DNA of 64,000 nt from DASQPR01 sp963797605 (GTDB taxonomy: Bacteria > Actinomycetota > Actinomycetes > Mycobacteriales > Micromonosporaceae), in NCBI GenBank assembly GCA_963797605.1, contig CAWCPX010000009.1:806001-870000 (forward strand). The letters are read 5' to 3'. Positions 26,921 to 36,764 of the stretch are shown here, piece after piece; position 1 is the first letter of the stretch, and each line of letters opens with the position of its first letter. The position numbers and the translations under genes were made by a program. The notes beneath the pieces are model-generated. The model worked only from the letters and a program-made list of their open reading frames with translations. It was not told where the DNA came from and searched no databases.

Positions 26921-26957
26921 AACGTGTCGCATAAGACCTGACCAGCGGAGGTGCAAG

Positions 26958-27422
26958 ATGGCCGCACTCCCATCGCCCCCGGAAGGAATCGTGCTGACCC
27001 ATTTCATCGTCTCGGACGATGTCGAGCGCTCTCGGCGCTTCTACACCGAAGTGCTCGGTGGCAGGGTGGAACGGCCCGGAGACCCGGTCAATGTCGCGTT
27101 GGCCAACAGTTGGATCGTCATCAACAGCGGCGGCGGGCCGACCGACGACAAGCCGGAGGTCATCCTGGAGACGCCGCGTGATCCCGACCGGGTCAGCAGC
27201 TTCCTGAACATCCGGGTCAAAGACATCGATGCCGTGTACGCCGAGTGGAGCGCCCGGGGTGCGCACTTCCTGACGCCGCCGAAACAGCACCAGTACGAGA
27301 AGCGTTGCTACATCCGCGATCCCGACGGTCATCTGATCGAGGTGGGGCAGACCACGGACCCGCAGGGAGACTGGTCGCCCGCCCACTGGCCGTCGATCAC
27401 GCACGCCACGCAGTCCGAATAA
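26958..27422 (+). CDS. VOC-family (glyoxalase/dioxygenase-fold) protein
   Basis: A 154-residue vicinal-oxygen-chelate fold protein with two beta-alpha-beta-beta-beta modules. Visible are THFIVSDDVERSRRFYTEVLGG at the start and YIRDPDGHLIEVGQT at the end, with His and Glu positions fit for metal binding. Substrate unknown; relatives include glyoxalases, fosfomycin-type resistance proteins and extradiol dioxygenases. ATG 26958 is chosen for the GGAGG 7 nt upstream; the frame is open from 26910 but has no RBS there. It stands alone between the salvage island and the second ABC operon. Confidence 0.85.
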   Translation: MAALPSPPEGIVLTHFIVSDDVERSRRFYTEVLGGRVERPGDPVNVALANSWIVINSGGGPTDDKPEVILETPRDPDRVSSFLNIRVKDIDAVYAEWSARGAHFLTPPKQHQYEKRCYIRDPDGHLIEVGQTTDPQGDWSPAHWPSITHATQSE

Positions 27423-27485
27423 AGCCCGAGATCACCGCGATGCAATGACATCGGTGATCGGCCGGGTGGCGCGGGATCGCGGAAC

Positions 27486-28290
27486 CTACGGCCGGTCGGA
27501 AGTCTCTCGCGCCGGCAGCCGTGGCACGCTCGCGATCAGCCGCCGCGTGTACGAGTGACTCGGAGCCCCGAGCACCGACGCCGTATCGCCCTGCTCGACA
27601 ATCCGCCCACGTTCCAACACCGCCGTGTGCTGGCACAGTGTCGCGACCACACCGAGATCGTGCGGAGACCATCACGACCGTCAGGCCGCGGCTCTCGCGC
27701 AACTCGGCCAGCAGATCGACGATCCGGACGCGTGTGGTCACGTCGAGCGCGCTGACCGGTTCGTCGGCCAGCAGCACCCGCGGGTCGCAGACGATGGCGC
27801 GAGCGATCGCGATGCGTTGCCGCTGACCGCCGGAGAACTCGTGCGGGTAACGGGACGCGGCGTCGACCGGCATGTCTACCGAGTCCAGGGCATCCGCCAC
27901 GCGTACCCGGATGGATTCCTGCTGTTCTTGTCTTGACCCGCTGATCAAACCCAGGGAGCGCAGCGGTTCGGCGACGATGCGGTTGACCCGTTGTCTCGGG
28001 TCGAGAGACGAATACGGGTCCTGGAAGACGGTCTGCACGCCGCGCCGGAACCCATGCATCTGCCGCCGATCGCGCAGGTCCAGCGCGGCGCCGTCGAACC
28101 GGATCTCGCCCGCGCTCGGCCGGGCCAGCCCGAGCAGGAGTCGCAGCAGTGTGGTCTTGCCCGCGCCGGACTCCCCCACCAGGGCCGTGCTGCGGCCGGG
28201 GAGCACGTCGAACGACACGTCCGTCAGGACCGGCGCCGATTGCCGGTAGGCGAAGCCAACCTGATCGGCGGCGAGGATGGGAATCGTCAC
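27486..28290 (-). CDS. peptide-type ABC transporter ATPase, DppF-like (one frameshift as sequenced)
   Basis: ATP-binding subunit with Walker A GESGAGKTT, FQDPYSSLDPRQRV, signature SGGQRQRIAIARAI and Walker B VLLADEPVSALD. One extra base near 27655-27665 separates LTVVMVS from HDLGVVATLCQHTAVLERG. After correction the protein ends at a TAG at 27486 and is ~267 residues. GTG 28290 has GGAGG 6 nt upstream and overlaps the DppD stop (GTGA). It is the last gene of the DUF1684-dppABCDF operon. Confidence 0.85.
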
Positions 28291-29099
28291 GGTGCCCTCC
28301 AATCCAGCGCGTCGTCGAATTCGCGCGCGCTGGCAACGAGCGCCCGGGTGTAGGGATCGGACGGCGTGTGCACGATGTCGAGCACGGCACCCGTCTCCAC
28401 GGCGGCGCCGTCCTTGAGCACCAGGACGCGGTCGGTGATGCCGGCGACCACGGCGAGATCGTGGCTGATGAACAGCAGTGCCATGCCGCGCGCGGTCACC
28501 AGGCCGGCGAGCAGTTCCAGGATCTCGGCCTGCACGGTCACGTCGAGCGCGGTCGTGGGTTCGTCGGCGATCAGCAGTGCCGGTTCGCAGGCCAGCGCCA
28601 TCGCGATCGCGATCCGTTGGCGTTGGCCGCCGGAGAGCTGATGCGGGTAGGCGCGGGAGATGCGCTGCGGGTCGGTCAGCCGCACTTCGGCGAGGGCGGC
28701 GAGGACCGCGTCGCGCAGCGCCGATCCGCGCAGGCCGCGCCGGCGGCGCAGCGGTTCGGCGATCTGCTTGCCGACGCGCATGAGCGGGTCCAGCGCGGTC
28801 AGCGGTTCCTGGAACACGACGGTGGCGGCCCGTCCGCGCAGCTTGTTGAGCTGTGCCTCGGGCGCCCCGATCACCTGCGCGGGAGCATCGCCGGCCGGGC
28901 GCAGCAGCACGCTGCCGCTGGCGGTCATCCCGGGCGGGAGCAGGCCCATGACGGCCAGCGCCGTGAGGGATTTGCCGGAGCCGGACTCGCCGATCAGGCC
29001 GAATCGGTCGCCGGCGTTCAGAGCGAAGGACAGATCGCGCACGAGGGTACGTCCGTCGGCCGCGCGTACGGTGAGCCCGTCGACATCGAGGACGGTCAT
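28287..29099 (-). CDS. peptide-type ABC transporter ATPase, DppD-like
   Basis: An intact 270-residue ATPase: Walker A GESGSGKSL, Q-loop FQEPLTALDPLMRVG, signature SGGQRQRIAIAMALA, Walker B LLIADEPTTALD and switch His in LLFISHDLAVV. The C-terminal SDPYTRALVA segment is typical of DppD/OppD. ATG 29099 overlaps the permease stop (ATGA). It pairs with the DppF-like subunit to power the importer. Confidence 0.9.
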   Translation of the reverse strand: MTVLDVDGLTVRAADGRTLVRDLSFALNAGDRFGLIGESGSGKSLTALAVMGLLPPGMTASGSVLLRPAGDAPAQVIGAPEAQLNKLRGRAATVVFQEPLTALDPLMRVGKQIAEPLRRRRGLRGSALRDAVLAALAEVRLTDPQRISRAYPHQLSGGQRQRIAIAMALACEPALLIADEPTTALDVTVQAEILELLAGLVTARGMALLFISHDLAVVAGITDRVLVLKDGAAVETGAVLDIVHTPSDPYTRALVASAREFDDALDWRAP

Positions 29100-29963
29100 C
29101 GCGATCGCCTCCGGGTCGGGTCGGCCACGTCGCGGAGCCCGTCGGCGATCAGGTTCACGCCGACGACGAGCAGCACCAGCAGCACTCCGGGCGCGATCGC
29201 GTCCCACGGTGCGGTGAACACGGTGGCCTGCGCCTCCTGCAGCATGCGGCCCCAGGAGGCGTTCGGTGGCGGCGGCCCGAGACCGAGGTAGGACAGGCTC
29301 GCCTCGGCCAGCACGGCCAGACCGAACTGCAGGGCGAGGTTGACGACCAGGGTCGGCCAGATGTTCGGCAGCACGTGCGCGGTGACGATCCGCGGCCACG
29401 AGGTGCCGGACGTGCGAGCGGCCGTGATGAAGTCCTGTGAGAGCACGCGTTTGACGAGCACCCGGGTCAGCCGGGCGACGATCGCGGACATCGCGAGACC
29501 GATGGCGAGGATCGCGGACCCGAGCGAGGCGCCCCACGCGGCCACGACGAGCATCGCGACCAGCAGAGTCGGGAACGCGATCAGGATGTCTAAGACGGCG
29601 GCGATCGTGTCGTCGACCCAGCGGGTGGCGAATCCCGCGAAGAGGCCGGCGGAAACCCCCAGCAGCGCACCGAGGGCGACGGCACCGAGTCCGACGGCGA
29701 GCGCGATCCGGGCGCCGATCATCAGCTGGGTCAGCAGGTCACGGCCGAGTTTGTCGGTGCCGAGCAGGTGCGTCGCGCTGGGCCCGGTGAGCCGTCCGCC
29801 GGAGATGTCGGCGGGCGAGTAGGGCAGCCAGAGCAGCGAGACGAGCGCGGTGAGGGCGATGATGCCGGCGAGCACGCAGCCGACGATCAACGTCACCGAC
29901 CGCCGGCGGGGTCGTGGGCGCGGTGACGTCACGGGGTGCGGTGATCTCGATCGTGGCGGTCAT
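29096..29963 (-). CDS. peptide-type ABC transporter permease, DppC-like (probable N-terminal frameshift)
   Basis: A permease with about six membrane helices. Visible are the N-terminal LIVGCVLAGIIALTALVSLL, HLLGTDKLGRDLLTQLMIGA (the DppC G-T-D-x-x-GRD block), AVLDILIAFPTLLVAMLV, RTSGTSWPRIVTAHVLPN and NLIADGLRDVADP. The ATG at 29963 overlaps the DppB stop, but its frame (MTATIEITAPRDVTAPTT) must shift once near 29910-29925 to reach the body. A GTG at 29932 in the body frame is the alternative start. Confidence 0.85.
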
Positions 29964-30944
29964 CGCGCGACCTGCCCGACGTGGGCGCGCAGCCGCGGAT
30001 CGATCAGTCGCTGGGCGAGGTCGGCGAGGAACCCGATCACCAGGACGGCGAACGTGCTGACGAGCAAAATGCCCTGGATGACCGGGTAATCGCGTTCGGA
30101 GATGCCCTGGATCAGCATGTTGCCGAGGCCGGGGAGGGCGAAGACGCTCTCGACGACGACCGCGCCGAGGAAGGTGGTGGCGAGTTCGATGCCGAGGATC
30201 GAGATGACCGGCACCGCCGCGTTGCGTACGCCGTGCCGCCACATCGCCGATGTGAAACTCGATCCCAGGGCCCGGGCGGTGCGCAGGTGGTCGCTGCCGA
30301 GCACGTCGAGGGTGGCCGAGCGGACGTAGCGGATCAGCGACGCGGACATCACCAGCGCGATCGCGATGACCGGCAGGGTGAGCGAGGTGAGGGCAGCGCG
30401 CGGATCGCTCCAGTCGTCCTGCGGGAACCCGCCGGCGGGCAGCACGTGCAGGTGCAGCGCGAAGACGGTGACCAGCAGGAGTCCGAGCCAGAACACCGGC
30501 ACCGCGATGCCCAGCTGGGAGATGCCGCTGAGCAGGGCGCCGTACCAGCGGTGGGATCGGTAGGCGGCGACGAAACCGACGGGCACCGCGATGATCACGG
30601 CGAGCACGAACGCCATGAGGGTCAGCGGCACGGTGACCACGAGGCGTTCGGCGATCTCCGGCGCCGACCGGCAGCGTGCTGACGAACGACGTACCGAGGT
30701 TGAGCGTGGCCATCTGACCGAGCCACGTGACGAACTGCTGCGGAATCGGTTGGTCGGAGCCGATCTGGTGCCGGGCGGCCGCGATCTGGGCCGGCGTGGC
30801 GCCGACGGACAGCAGCGAGTTCGCGGGGTCGCCGGGCAGCAGCCGCAGCAGCAGGAACAGCGCGATGCTGGCGAGGAAAAGCGTCACGATCAAGAACGCC
30901 ATCCGGCGCAGCAGGTACGCGAGCACAGTGTTTCCGTCCGTCAT
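29960..30944 (-). CDS. peptide-type ABC transporter permease, DppB-like (one frameshift as sequenced)
   Basis: The N-terminus MTDGNTVLAYLLRRMAFLIV, LFLLLRLLPGDPAN and IGSDQPIPQQFVTWLGQ is typical of DppB. A one-base shift near 30655-30675 joins it to VTVPLTLMAFVLAVIIAVPV and the rest (LGSDHLRTARALGSSFTSAM is the ATPase-docking loop). The C-terminus LIDPRLRAHVGQVAR is standard. Reconstructed length is about 328 residues with six membrane helices. It sits 51 bp after the binding-protein gene. Confidence 0.87.
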
Positions 30945-30995
30945 GGCGCGGGTCGGCCTTCGCATGTCGCGAAGGCCGACGCCGCGTCGATCAGA

Positions 30996-32504
30996 TCAAC
31001 TCTTGGTGATGCCGTAGGCGTAGAACTGCGAGTTCAGGCCGTTGAGCGGGTAGCCGGACAGCTTCGTCGACGCGACCACGATCTGCGGGTAGAGGTAGAG
31101 CCAGTCGCTGGCCGCGTCCTGGGCGATCTGCTCGTTGACCTTCTTGAGCAGCGCGGTCTGCCCCGCCGTCGTCGTCGACTGTTCGGCCTGGCTGACCCAC
31201 TGCGTGACCTGCGGGTTGTTGTAGCCCCAGTAGAACGTCGGGTCGCCGTACCAGACGACGTCACGGTCGTTGACGTGCTCCTGCATGGTGGCGGTGAAGT
31301 CGTGGTTCTTGTAGACCTTCGTGTACCACTCATCGGCCGTGATGATGTTGATTTTGACCGTGATCCCGACCTTGGCCAGTTCCGACTTGATGAACGTGGC
31401 GGCGGCGGGGTGCGGGTCGTAGTTCGGCGTGTCCAGCGTGAAGCTGAAGCCGTTCGCGAACCCGGCCTGCGCCAGTTCCTGCTTCGCGAGCGTGACGTTG
31501 TACGGGTTCACCTGCGTGAGGTCCTCGTACCACGGGTCGGTCGGCGGCACCATCGAGCCGATCAGGGTGCCGTAGTTGCCCCAGATCGAGGAGAGCAGCT
31601 TCTTGTCGTCGATCGCCGAGGTGACCGCCTTGCGGACGAGCGTGTTGTTGAACGGTGCCACCCTGTCGTTGAAGGCGAGCAGCAGCTTCGTCGTCGAGTG
31701 ACCGTTGTTGACCTTGAACTTCGGGTCGCTCGTGAACTGGGTCAGCGCGTCCGGGCTCTGCTCGCTGGTCACGACGTCGACGGCGTTGGTGAGCAGCGCG
31801 TTGTTCAGCGCGGTCGCGTCGGTGAAGTAGTGGAAGACGACCTCCTTGTTCTTCGCCGGGGTGCCCCAGTAGCCGGCGAACCGGGTCAGGCTCAGCGTCG
31901 AGCCGCGCTTCCACGCGTCGAGCTTGTAGGGGCCGGTGCCGTCCTCGGTCGTCGTGAGGTTCTTCGCGTCCGCGTTGAAGATCCAGACATAGCTGAGGTT
32001 GTACACGAACGAGATCGACCGGCTCGCCAGCGTCACCACGACCGTGTTCGGGTCCGGGGTGGCGATGTTCTTGATCGCGGTGAAGCTGCTCTTGCGGGCC
32101 GACTGCGAGTCGGGCGCGATCACCTTCTCGATGCTGTACTTCACGTCGGCCGAGGTCAGCGTCTTGCCGGAGTGGAACTTGACGCCGTGGCGCAGCTGGA
32201 AGGTGTAGGTCAGGCCGTCGGTGCTGACCTGGTAGCCCTGGGTGAGCAGGTTCTCCACGGTGCCGTTGTCGTCGAGCTTGAACAGGCCCTCGTAGACGTT
32301 GCCGTTGAGCGCCTCGGTGACGCCCTGGCCACCGCCGGCGGTGTCGTCGAGGTTCTGCGGTTCGTAGAGCGAACCGACGTTGATGGTGGCGTTCGTTCCG
32401 GCGTTTCCGGAGGCCGAACTGCTTTTCGCACTGCTGCCGCAGGCGGCGACGGCCAGCGCGGCAGCCAGGACGACGCCGATGAACGCCGTCTTCTTCTTAT
32501 TCAC
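30996..32504 (-). CDS. ABC transporter substrate-binding lipoprotein, family 5 (DppA-like)
   Basis: An intact 502-residue lipoprotein. The signal peptide (MNKKKTAFIGVVLAAALA) ends in lipobox VAAC with Cys near 22. The SBP family 5 body has LLTQGYQVSTDGLTYTFQLR, KFHSGKTLTSADVKYSIEKV and GTGPYKLDAWKRGSTLSL. Relatives bind peptides, nickel complexes, opines or plant-derived amides; the ligand cannot be read. GTG 32504 is preceded by AGGAG. The leader carries a perfect 14-bp tandem repeat. Confidence 0.92.
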   Translation of the reverse strand: MNKKKTAFIGVVLAAALAVAACGSSAKSSSASGNAGTNATINVGSLYEPQNLDDTAGGGQGVTEALNGNVYEGLFKLDDNGTVENLLTQGYQVSTDGLTYTFQLRHGVKFHSGKTLTSADVKYSIEKVIAPDSQSARKSSFTAIKNIATPDPNTVVVTLASRSISFVYNLSYVWIFNADAKNLTTTEDGTGPYKLDAWKRGSTLSLTRFAGYWGTPAKNKEVVFHYFTDATALNNALLTNAVDVVTSEQSPDALTQFTSDPKFKVNNGHSTTKLLLAFNDRVAPFNNTLVRKAVTSAIDDKKLLSSIWGNYGTLIGSMVPPTDPWYEDLTQVNPYNVTLAKQELAQAGFANGFSFTLDTPNYDPHPAAATFIKSELAKVGITVKINIITADEWYTKVYKNHDFTATMQEHVNDRDVVWYGDPTFYWGYNNPQVTQWVSQAEQSTTTAGQTALLKKVNEQIAQDAASDWLYLYPQIVVASTKLSGYPLNGLNSQFYAYGITKS

Positions 32505-32515
32505 GATTGCTCCTG

Positions 32516-32543
32516 CTGAGTGATCTTCACTGAGTGATCTTCA
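32516..32543 (-). repeat. 14-bp tandem direct repeat in the dppA leader
   Basis: CTGAGTGATCTTCA occurs twice head to tail, filling half of the 56-bp gap between the DUF1684 stop and the binding-protein start. It lies just upstream of the RBS. Confidence 0.75.
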
Positions 32544-32560
32544 ATGGGGGGTGGTCCGCG

Positions 32561-33286
32561 TCACTGCGGGTAGAAGCCGTCGCGGAAGACGGGAAGCTGC
32601 TCGCCGGCCGTCACGGGCACGGCGAAGCGGTTCTGCCGCGGCGGCAACGGACAGTTGTAGTGGGCGGAGAACCCGCAGGGCGGCACGAAGGCCCGGTTGA
32701 AGTCGAGGACCACGCGCTCGCTGCCCGGCTCGCGGTGCACGAAGAGGAACCGACCGCCGCCGTAGGTCTGTTTGCCGTTGGTGGGGTCGCCGAAGACGAG
32801 CAGCAACGTGCCCTCGTCGTCGAACGCGTGCAGGGCGTAGTCGGTGCCGTCGAGCGTGAACGTGATGTCACCGGGCACCACGAGATCGCGGGTGCCGCCG
32901 TTGTCGCGCAGGTGCTCGAACGGCACGACGCGGTCGCCCGCCACCGGTGTGAACGTGGCCTCGATCACCCAGTCCGGGTTGAACGGGAAGGCGGTGGTGG
33001 TGACGAAATGCTGGATCGCCGGGGAGTTCGCGTCCCACAGGCGGATGCCGTGCTCGGGCGCTCCGGTGTCGATGTCGCGCCGCTGCAGCGTGCTGACCGT
33101 GACGGTGTCCGGCTGGCCGGCGAGCGCGTCCGCGGTCGACGGCTGCGGCGCCGGTCCGAGCCAGCGGGTCTCGATCAACGAGAGGTTTCCGGTCGGCGCG
33201 GCCACGCTCGACAGCCGCCCGGCGCGCCAGGAATCCCAGCCGGCACGCGCCGACTCGATCGTCGGAGCGGAGGCGAGAGACGGCAT
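32561..33286 (-). CDS. DUF1684 family protein
   Basis: A 241-residue soluble protein matching DUF1684. Its hallmark late block runs TYGGGRFLFV...LDFNRAFVPPCGFSAHYNCPLPP, ending PVTAGEQLP. No biochemical role is firmly known for the family. It is the first gene of the operon that continues with dppABCDF, so it may modify, sense or store whatever that transporter imports. No signal peptide or membrane segment is seen. A 17-bp palindrome lies about 105 bp upstream. Confidence 0.85.
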   Translation of the reverse strand: MPSLASAPTIESARAGWDSWRAGRLSSVAAPTGNLSLIETRWLGPAPQPSTADALAGQPDTVTVSTLQRRDIDTGAPEHGIRLWDANSPAIQHFVTTTAFPFNPDWVIEATFTPVAGDRVVPFEHLRDNGGTRDLVVPGDITFTLDGTDYALHAFDDEGTLLLVFGDPTNGKQTYGGGRFLFVHREPGSERVVLDFNRAFVPPCGFSAHYNCPLPPRQNRFAVPVTAGEQLPVFRDGFYPQ

Positions 33287-33391
33287 CGGGGCAACTCTTT
33301 TCGGCAGGGGGCGCTGACGACCACGGCGGAGACGGGCGAGCCGGCCACGACATCGACCGTTGTCATGACCGAACTCGCTACCGGCACTTAC

Positions 33392-33408
33392 CCTACAACG
33401 TTAGTAGG
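33392..33408. promoter_or_regulatory. palindromic operator-like site CCTACAACGTTAGTAGG
   Basis: Five-bp perfect arms (CCTAC/GTAGG) around an AACGTT-containing centre, in the 160-bp gap upstream of the DUF1684-dpp operon and just past the SDR stop. TetR- and LacI-type dimers bind sites of this shape. Confidence 0.45.
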
Positions 33409-33446
33409 CTATTCCCCGACGTGATCTTCGCTACCCTGCTGAGCTG

Positions 33447-34334
33447 TTACTTCTCGGCGAAGTAGTGACCCAGCTCAAGATCTTCGATCAGGCGCGGACG
33501 AGTCGGCTCCCACCCCAGCATCTCGCGTGTGATCGTGCTCGACGCGTGGCTGTCGATGCCGAGGAACCGGCCGAGCCAGCCGAAGTGATCGACCGCGTCG
33601 TCCGGCGCCACGCTCAGCAGCGGTACGTCGAGGTGCCGGCCGATGACCTCGGCGATCTCGCGCATCGGCACACCCTCGTCGTCGATCGCGTGCAGCACCG
33701 ATCCCGCCGGTGCTTTCTCCAGCGCCAGGCGGAACAGGTGCGCCGCGTCGAACCGGTGCACAGCCGGCCAGGTGCTGGTGCCGTCGCCGATGTAGCCGGC
33801 GCTGCCCTTCTCCCGGTCGATTCCGATCAGGACCGAGATGAACCCGTGGTCGCCGTCGCCGTGGACGGTCGGCGCGAGACGTATCGACGACGAGCGCACG
33901 CCCCGATCGGCGAACGCGAGCAGCGCCGCCTCGGTGGCGACCCGCGGCGACCACGAGGTGGCCGGGTCGGGGCGGTCCGTTTCGACCGAGACCGCGCCGA
34001 GGATGCCGGACGCGATCACGAGCGGCCGGTCCGAGCCTTCCAATAGGTCGCCGAAGAGCTGCACGGCCGCGAAATCGACCGCGGCGGCGTCTTCATGGGC
34101 GTTGAAGTCGTGGATGAAGGCGGTGTGGATGATGCCGTCGACGTCTTTCGCACCTGCTCGGAGACTATCGAGATCGGTGATGTCGCCGTGCTGGACCTCG
34201 GCCCCGGCGGCGGCGATGGCCTCCGCCGAGGCGTCGGATCGAGCCAGACCGACGACCTGATGGCCGGTGGCGATGAGTTCGGCGGTGACGGCCGAGCCGA
34301 TCCAGCCCGACGCACCGGTGACGAAGACACGCAT
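33447..34334 (-). CDS. NAD(P)-dependent extended SDR / epimerase-like protein
   Basis: A 295-residue Rossmann protein. The N-terminal dinucleotide motif VFVTGASGWIGSAVTAEL fits TGxxGxxG of extended SDRs. The family core IIHTAFIHDF follows, and the C-terminal half is the variable substrate domain. The YxxxK pair is not evident in its usual place, so it may be an atypical reductase or epimerase. It is divergent from the TetR gene at 34456 with an inverted-repeat operator between them, so TetR repression is likely. Confidence 0.83.
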   Translation of the reverse strand: MRVFVTGASGWIGSAVTAELIATGHQVVGLARSDASAEAIAAAGAEVQHGDITDLDSLRAGAKDVDGIIHTAFIHDFNAHEDAAAVDFAAVQLFGDLLEGSDRPLVIASGILGAVSVETDRPDPATSWSPRVATEAALLAFADRGVRSSSIRLAPTVHGDGDHGFISVLIGIDREKGSAGYIGDGTSTWPAVHRFDAAHLFRLALEKAPAGSVLHAIDDEGVPMREIAEVIGRHLDVPLLSVAPDDAVDHFGWLGRFLGIDSHASSTITREMLGWEPTRPRLIEDLELGHYFAEK

Positions 34335-34387
34335 GTGAACCCCCAGATGGCTGACCGTCGTTTCACGCCGTGTGCGCGAAGCGCGGT

Positions 34388-34406
34388 GATGACAGCTTCT
34401 GTCATC
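34388..34406. promoter_or_regulatory. TetR-type operator GATGACAG-CTT-CTGTCATC
   Basis: Perfect 8-bp arms with a 3-bp centre between the divergent SDR and TetR genes. Two more TGTCA half-sites follow at about 34423-34438, close to the TetR -10 box, which suggests autoregulation. Confidence 0.65.
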
Positions 34407-34442
34407 AGACGCTACACCCTCATGTCAGTCCCTGTCATCATG

Positions 34443-34448
34443 TAACAT
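34443..34448 (+). promoter_or_regulatory. -10 box (TAACAT) for a probable leaderless tetR transcript
   Basis: TAACAT fits TANNNT and ends 7 nt before ATG 34456. No clear RBS is present. Confidence 0.45.
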
Positions 34449-34455
34449 CGGGACC

Positions 34456-35022
34456 ATGAGCAGATGGGAGCCGGGCGCCCGTGGCCGGCTCCAGGCGGCC
34501 GCGATGGAGCTCTATGTCGAGCGCGGCTTCGAACAGACGACGGTCGCCGAGATCGCCGAGCGCGCCGGGCTGACCGAGCGCACGTTTTTCCGCCACTTCG
34601 CCGACAAGCGCGAGGTGCTCTTCTCCGGGCAGGAACAACTTCTGGAGATGTTCGTGGGCGCGGTCGCCGGCGCTCCGGCCGACGCCACTCCGTTGGCCGC
34701 CGTGGCGGCGGCGCTCGAGGTCACGGCCGTGGAGTTCGAGCCACGCCGCGCGTGGTCGCAGGAGCGCGGGCGCGTCATCGGCGCGAACCCGGGTCTGCGC
34801 GAACGTGAGCTGATCAAGCTGGCCGTCATGTCCTCGGCGGTGGCCGCGGCGCTGCGTGAGCGCGGTGTGGCCGAGCCGGCCGCGAGTCTGGCGGCGCAGT
34901 CGGGCATCGCGGTGTTCCACATTGGCTTCGCACAGTGGATCGACCCCGCCAACACGCGGTCGTTCTCGCAGATCATCACCGAGGCACTCGCCGCCCTGAA
35001 GGTCGTCACCGCCGGCGGGTGA
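34456..35022 (+). CDS. TetR-family transcriptional regulator
   Basis: A 188-residue regulator. The N-terminal helix-turn-helix is typical: RLQAAAMELYVERGFEQTTVAEIAERAGLTERTFFRHFADKREVLF (residues ~10-55). The C-terminal ligand domain is variable. It probably represses the divergent SDR and itself through the inverted repeats between them. The FAD monooxygenase gene starts 82 bp downstream on the same strand and may be a further target. Confidence 0.93.
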   Translation: MSRWEPGARGRLQAAAMELYVERGFEQTTVAEIAERAGLTERTFFRHFADKREVLFSGQEQLLEMFVGAVAGAPADATPLAAVAAALEVTAVEFEPRRAWSQERGRVIGANPGLRERELIKLAVMSSAVAAALRERGVAEPAASLAAQSGIAVFHIGFAQWIDPANTRSFSQIITEALAALKVVTAGG

Positions 35023-35104
35023 GCCCGTTTGAGCCGCCTGACCTCCGCCGAGGGGCGAAACTGGAGCCGATGGGGCCCCGACGACGCCGAGGTGAGGATC
35101 GCTC

Positions 35105-36764
35105 ATGGACACGGACGTGCTCGTTGTCGGTGGTGGACCGGTCGGACTGACGGCCTCGCTCGAGTTGCGACGCCGTGGCATCGACGTCATCGTGCTCGAT
35201 CGGCTGGCCGCTCCGGCCGGGATCGCGAAGGCGGTCGGCGTCCAACCACGCACCCTGGAGCTGTGGGACTCGGTCGGCATCGCCCGCCCGGCCCTGGACG
35301 CGGCCACCGCGCTACGCGGCATGATCGGCTACACGAACGGCGTGGAGACCTCACGGCTCGACATCCGGCTTCCGGACACGGTTCCCTACCAGTTCACGGC
35401 ACTGCCACAGGATCAGACCGAACGCGTTCTCGCCGATGCCCTGGCGGAATTCGGCACCTGCGTGCGCCGGGGAGTGGAGTTCGTCAGCCTCTCGCAGGAC
35501 GACACGGGAGTCGTGGCGATCGTTCGTGACGCGGCGGGAGAACGGACCATCTCCTCGCTCTTCCTGATCGGATGCGACGGGGCCCACAGCGCCGTACGCG
35601 CCCAGCTCGGTCTGGCTTTCGAGGGCGACGCGTTTCCCGAGGAATACATGCTGGCCGACGTCGAGGTCGACTGGGACCTGCCGCCCGGCTACAGCGTGCG
35701 TGCGTCCCATCTGACCGAGGACACGGTCGACGACCTGCTGGTCTGCATTCCGCTGCCGGGTCACAAGCGCTACCGGATCTCGATGTTCGTGCCGCCGGAG
35801 CTGTCGACGGCGGGAGACGACACGGTCGGTCACGGTCTGGAGGGCGGACGCGCGCCGGAACTGCGGCACATCCAGGCCGTCCTGGACCGGTTGTCGCCGC
35901 AGCCGACGACGGCGAGCAACATGCGCTGGTCCTCGGTGTTCCGGATCAGCCACCGGATCGTCGACCGCTACCGTTCGGGCCGGGTCTTCGTCGCGGGCGA
36001 TGCGGCCCACATCCATCCGCCGACCGGTGCGCAGGGCATGAACACCGGCGTGCAGGACGCGTACAACCTCGGATGGAAGCTCGCGCTCGCGGTCCGTGGC
36101 CACGCGGCGGACGGCCTGTTGAGCAGCTACAACGACGAGCGGTTGCCGGTGGGTCAGGAGGTCGTCGGCCGGACCGTGCGCGCGGCCCGATCGACCACGG
36201 GCGTCGGCGCCGGCGAGACCGATGTCGCGACCGTGCTGGCCCGCGAGGCACAACTGCTGGTCGCCTACCCCGACAGCCCACGGGTCGCGGACGACGTCTC
36301 CGGCGAGGCGATGACCGCTGGTCCGGCTGGAGGTTCGCGGGCCCCGGACGCGCGGGGGCTCACCCAGGACACGGTCAGCTCGCCGATCCGTCTGCACGAG
36401 TTGTTTCGCCATGTTGGGCACACGCTGTTGTTGTGGGCGGGCAGCCCGGAGGCGGTCGCGGTCTGCCGCGGGTTGGCCGCGGACACCCATCGTCGACGGG
36501 TACGTCCGCTCGTACGTCATCGTCGGTGGCCGGGCCGAGCTTCCGGACGTGTCCGGGCCGATGTTCCGGGACGCCGCCGGTGAGTTCGCGACCGCCTACG
36601 GCACCGGCGACAGGGACGTGGCGGCGTACCTGATCCGGCCGGACGGATACGTCAGCTACCGCAGTTCGGCGCCGACCGGTGCGAAGCTGCGGGAGCACCT
36701 GTGCCTGACCATCCTGCCGGGGTCGGCGTCTGATCTGCCCATCGACACCCCGAAGAAAAAGTGA
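35105..36764 (+). CDS. FAD-dependent aromatic monooxygenase, TfdB/PgaE type (one frameshift as sequenced)
   Basis: A class A flavin hydroxylase of about 552 residues after correcting one extra C at 36486-36488. FAD motifs are VLVVGGGPVGLTASLELRRRG at the N-terminus, GCDGAHSAVR (~residue 158) and FVAGDAAHIHPPTGAQGMNTG (~298). The shift separates VCRGLAADT from IVDGYVRSYVIVGGRAELPD, the thioredoxin-like C-terminal domain with RPDGYVSYRSSAP. These enzymes hydroxylate phenols or polyketide aromatics using NADPH and oxygen. GAGG precedes the ATG. The stop codon lies inside a palindrome before the ABC exporter genes. Confidence 0.9.

Noticed and set aside
30591..32519. 642-codon plus-strand open frame
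   Set aside because: Antisense to the intact DppA-like lipoprotein; no domain or RBS.
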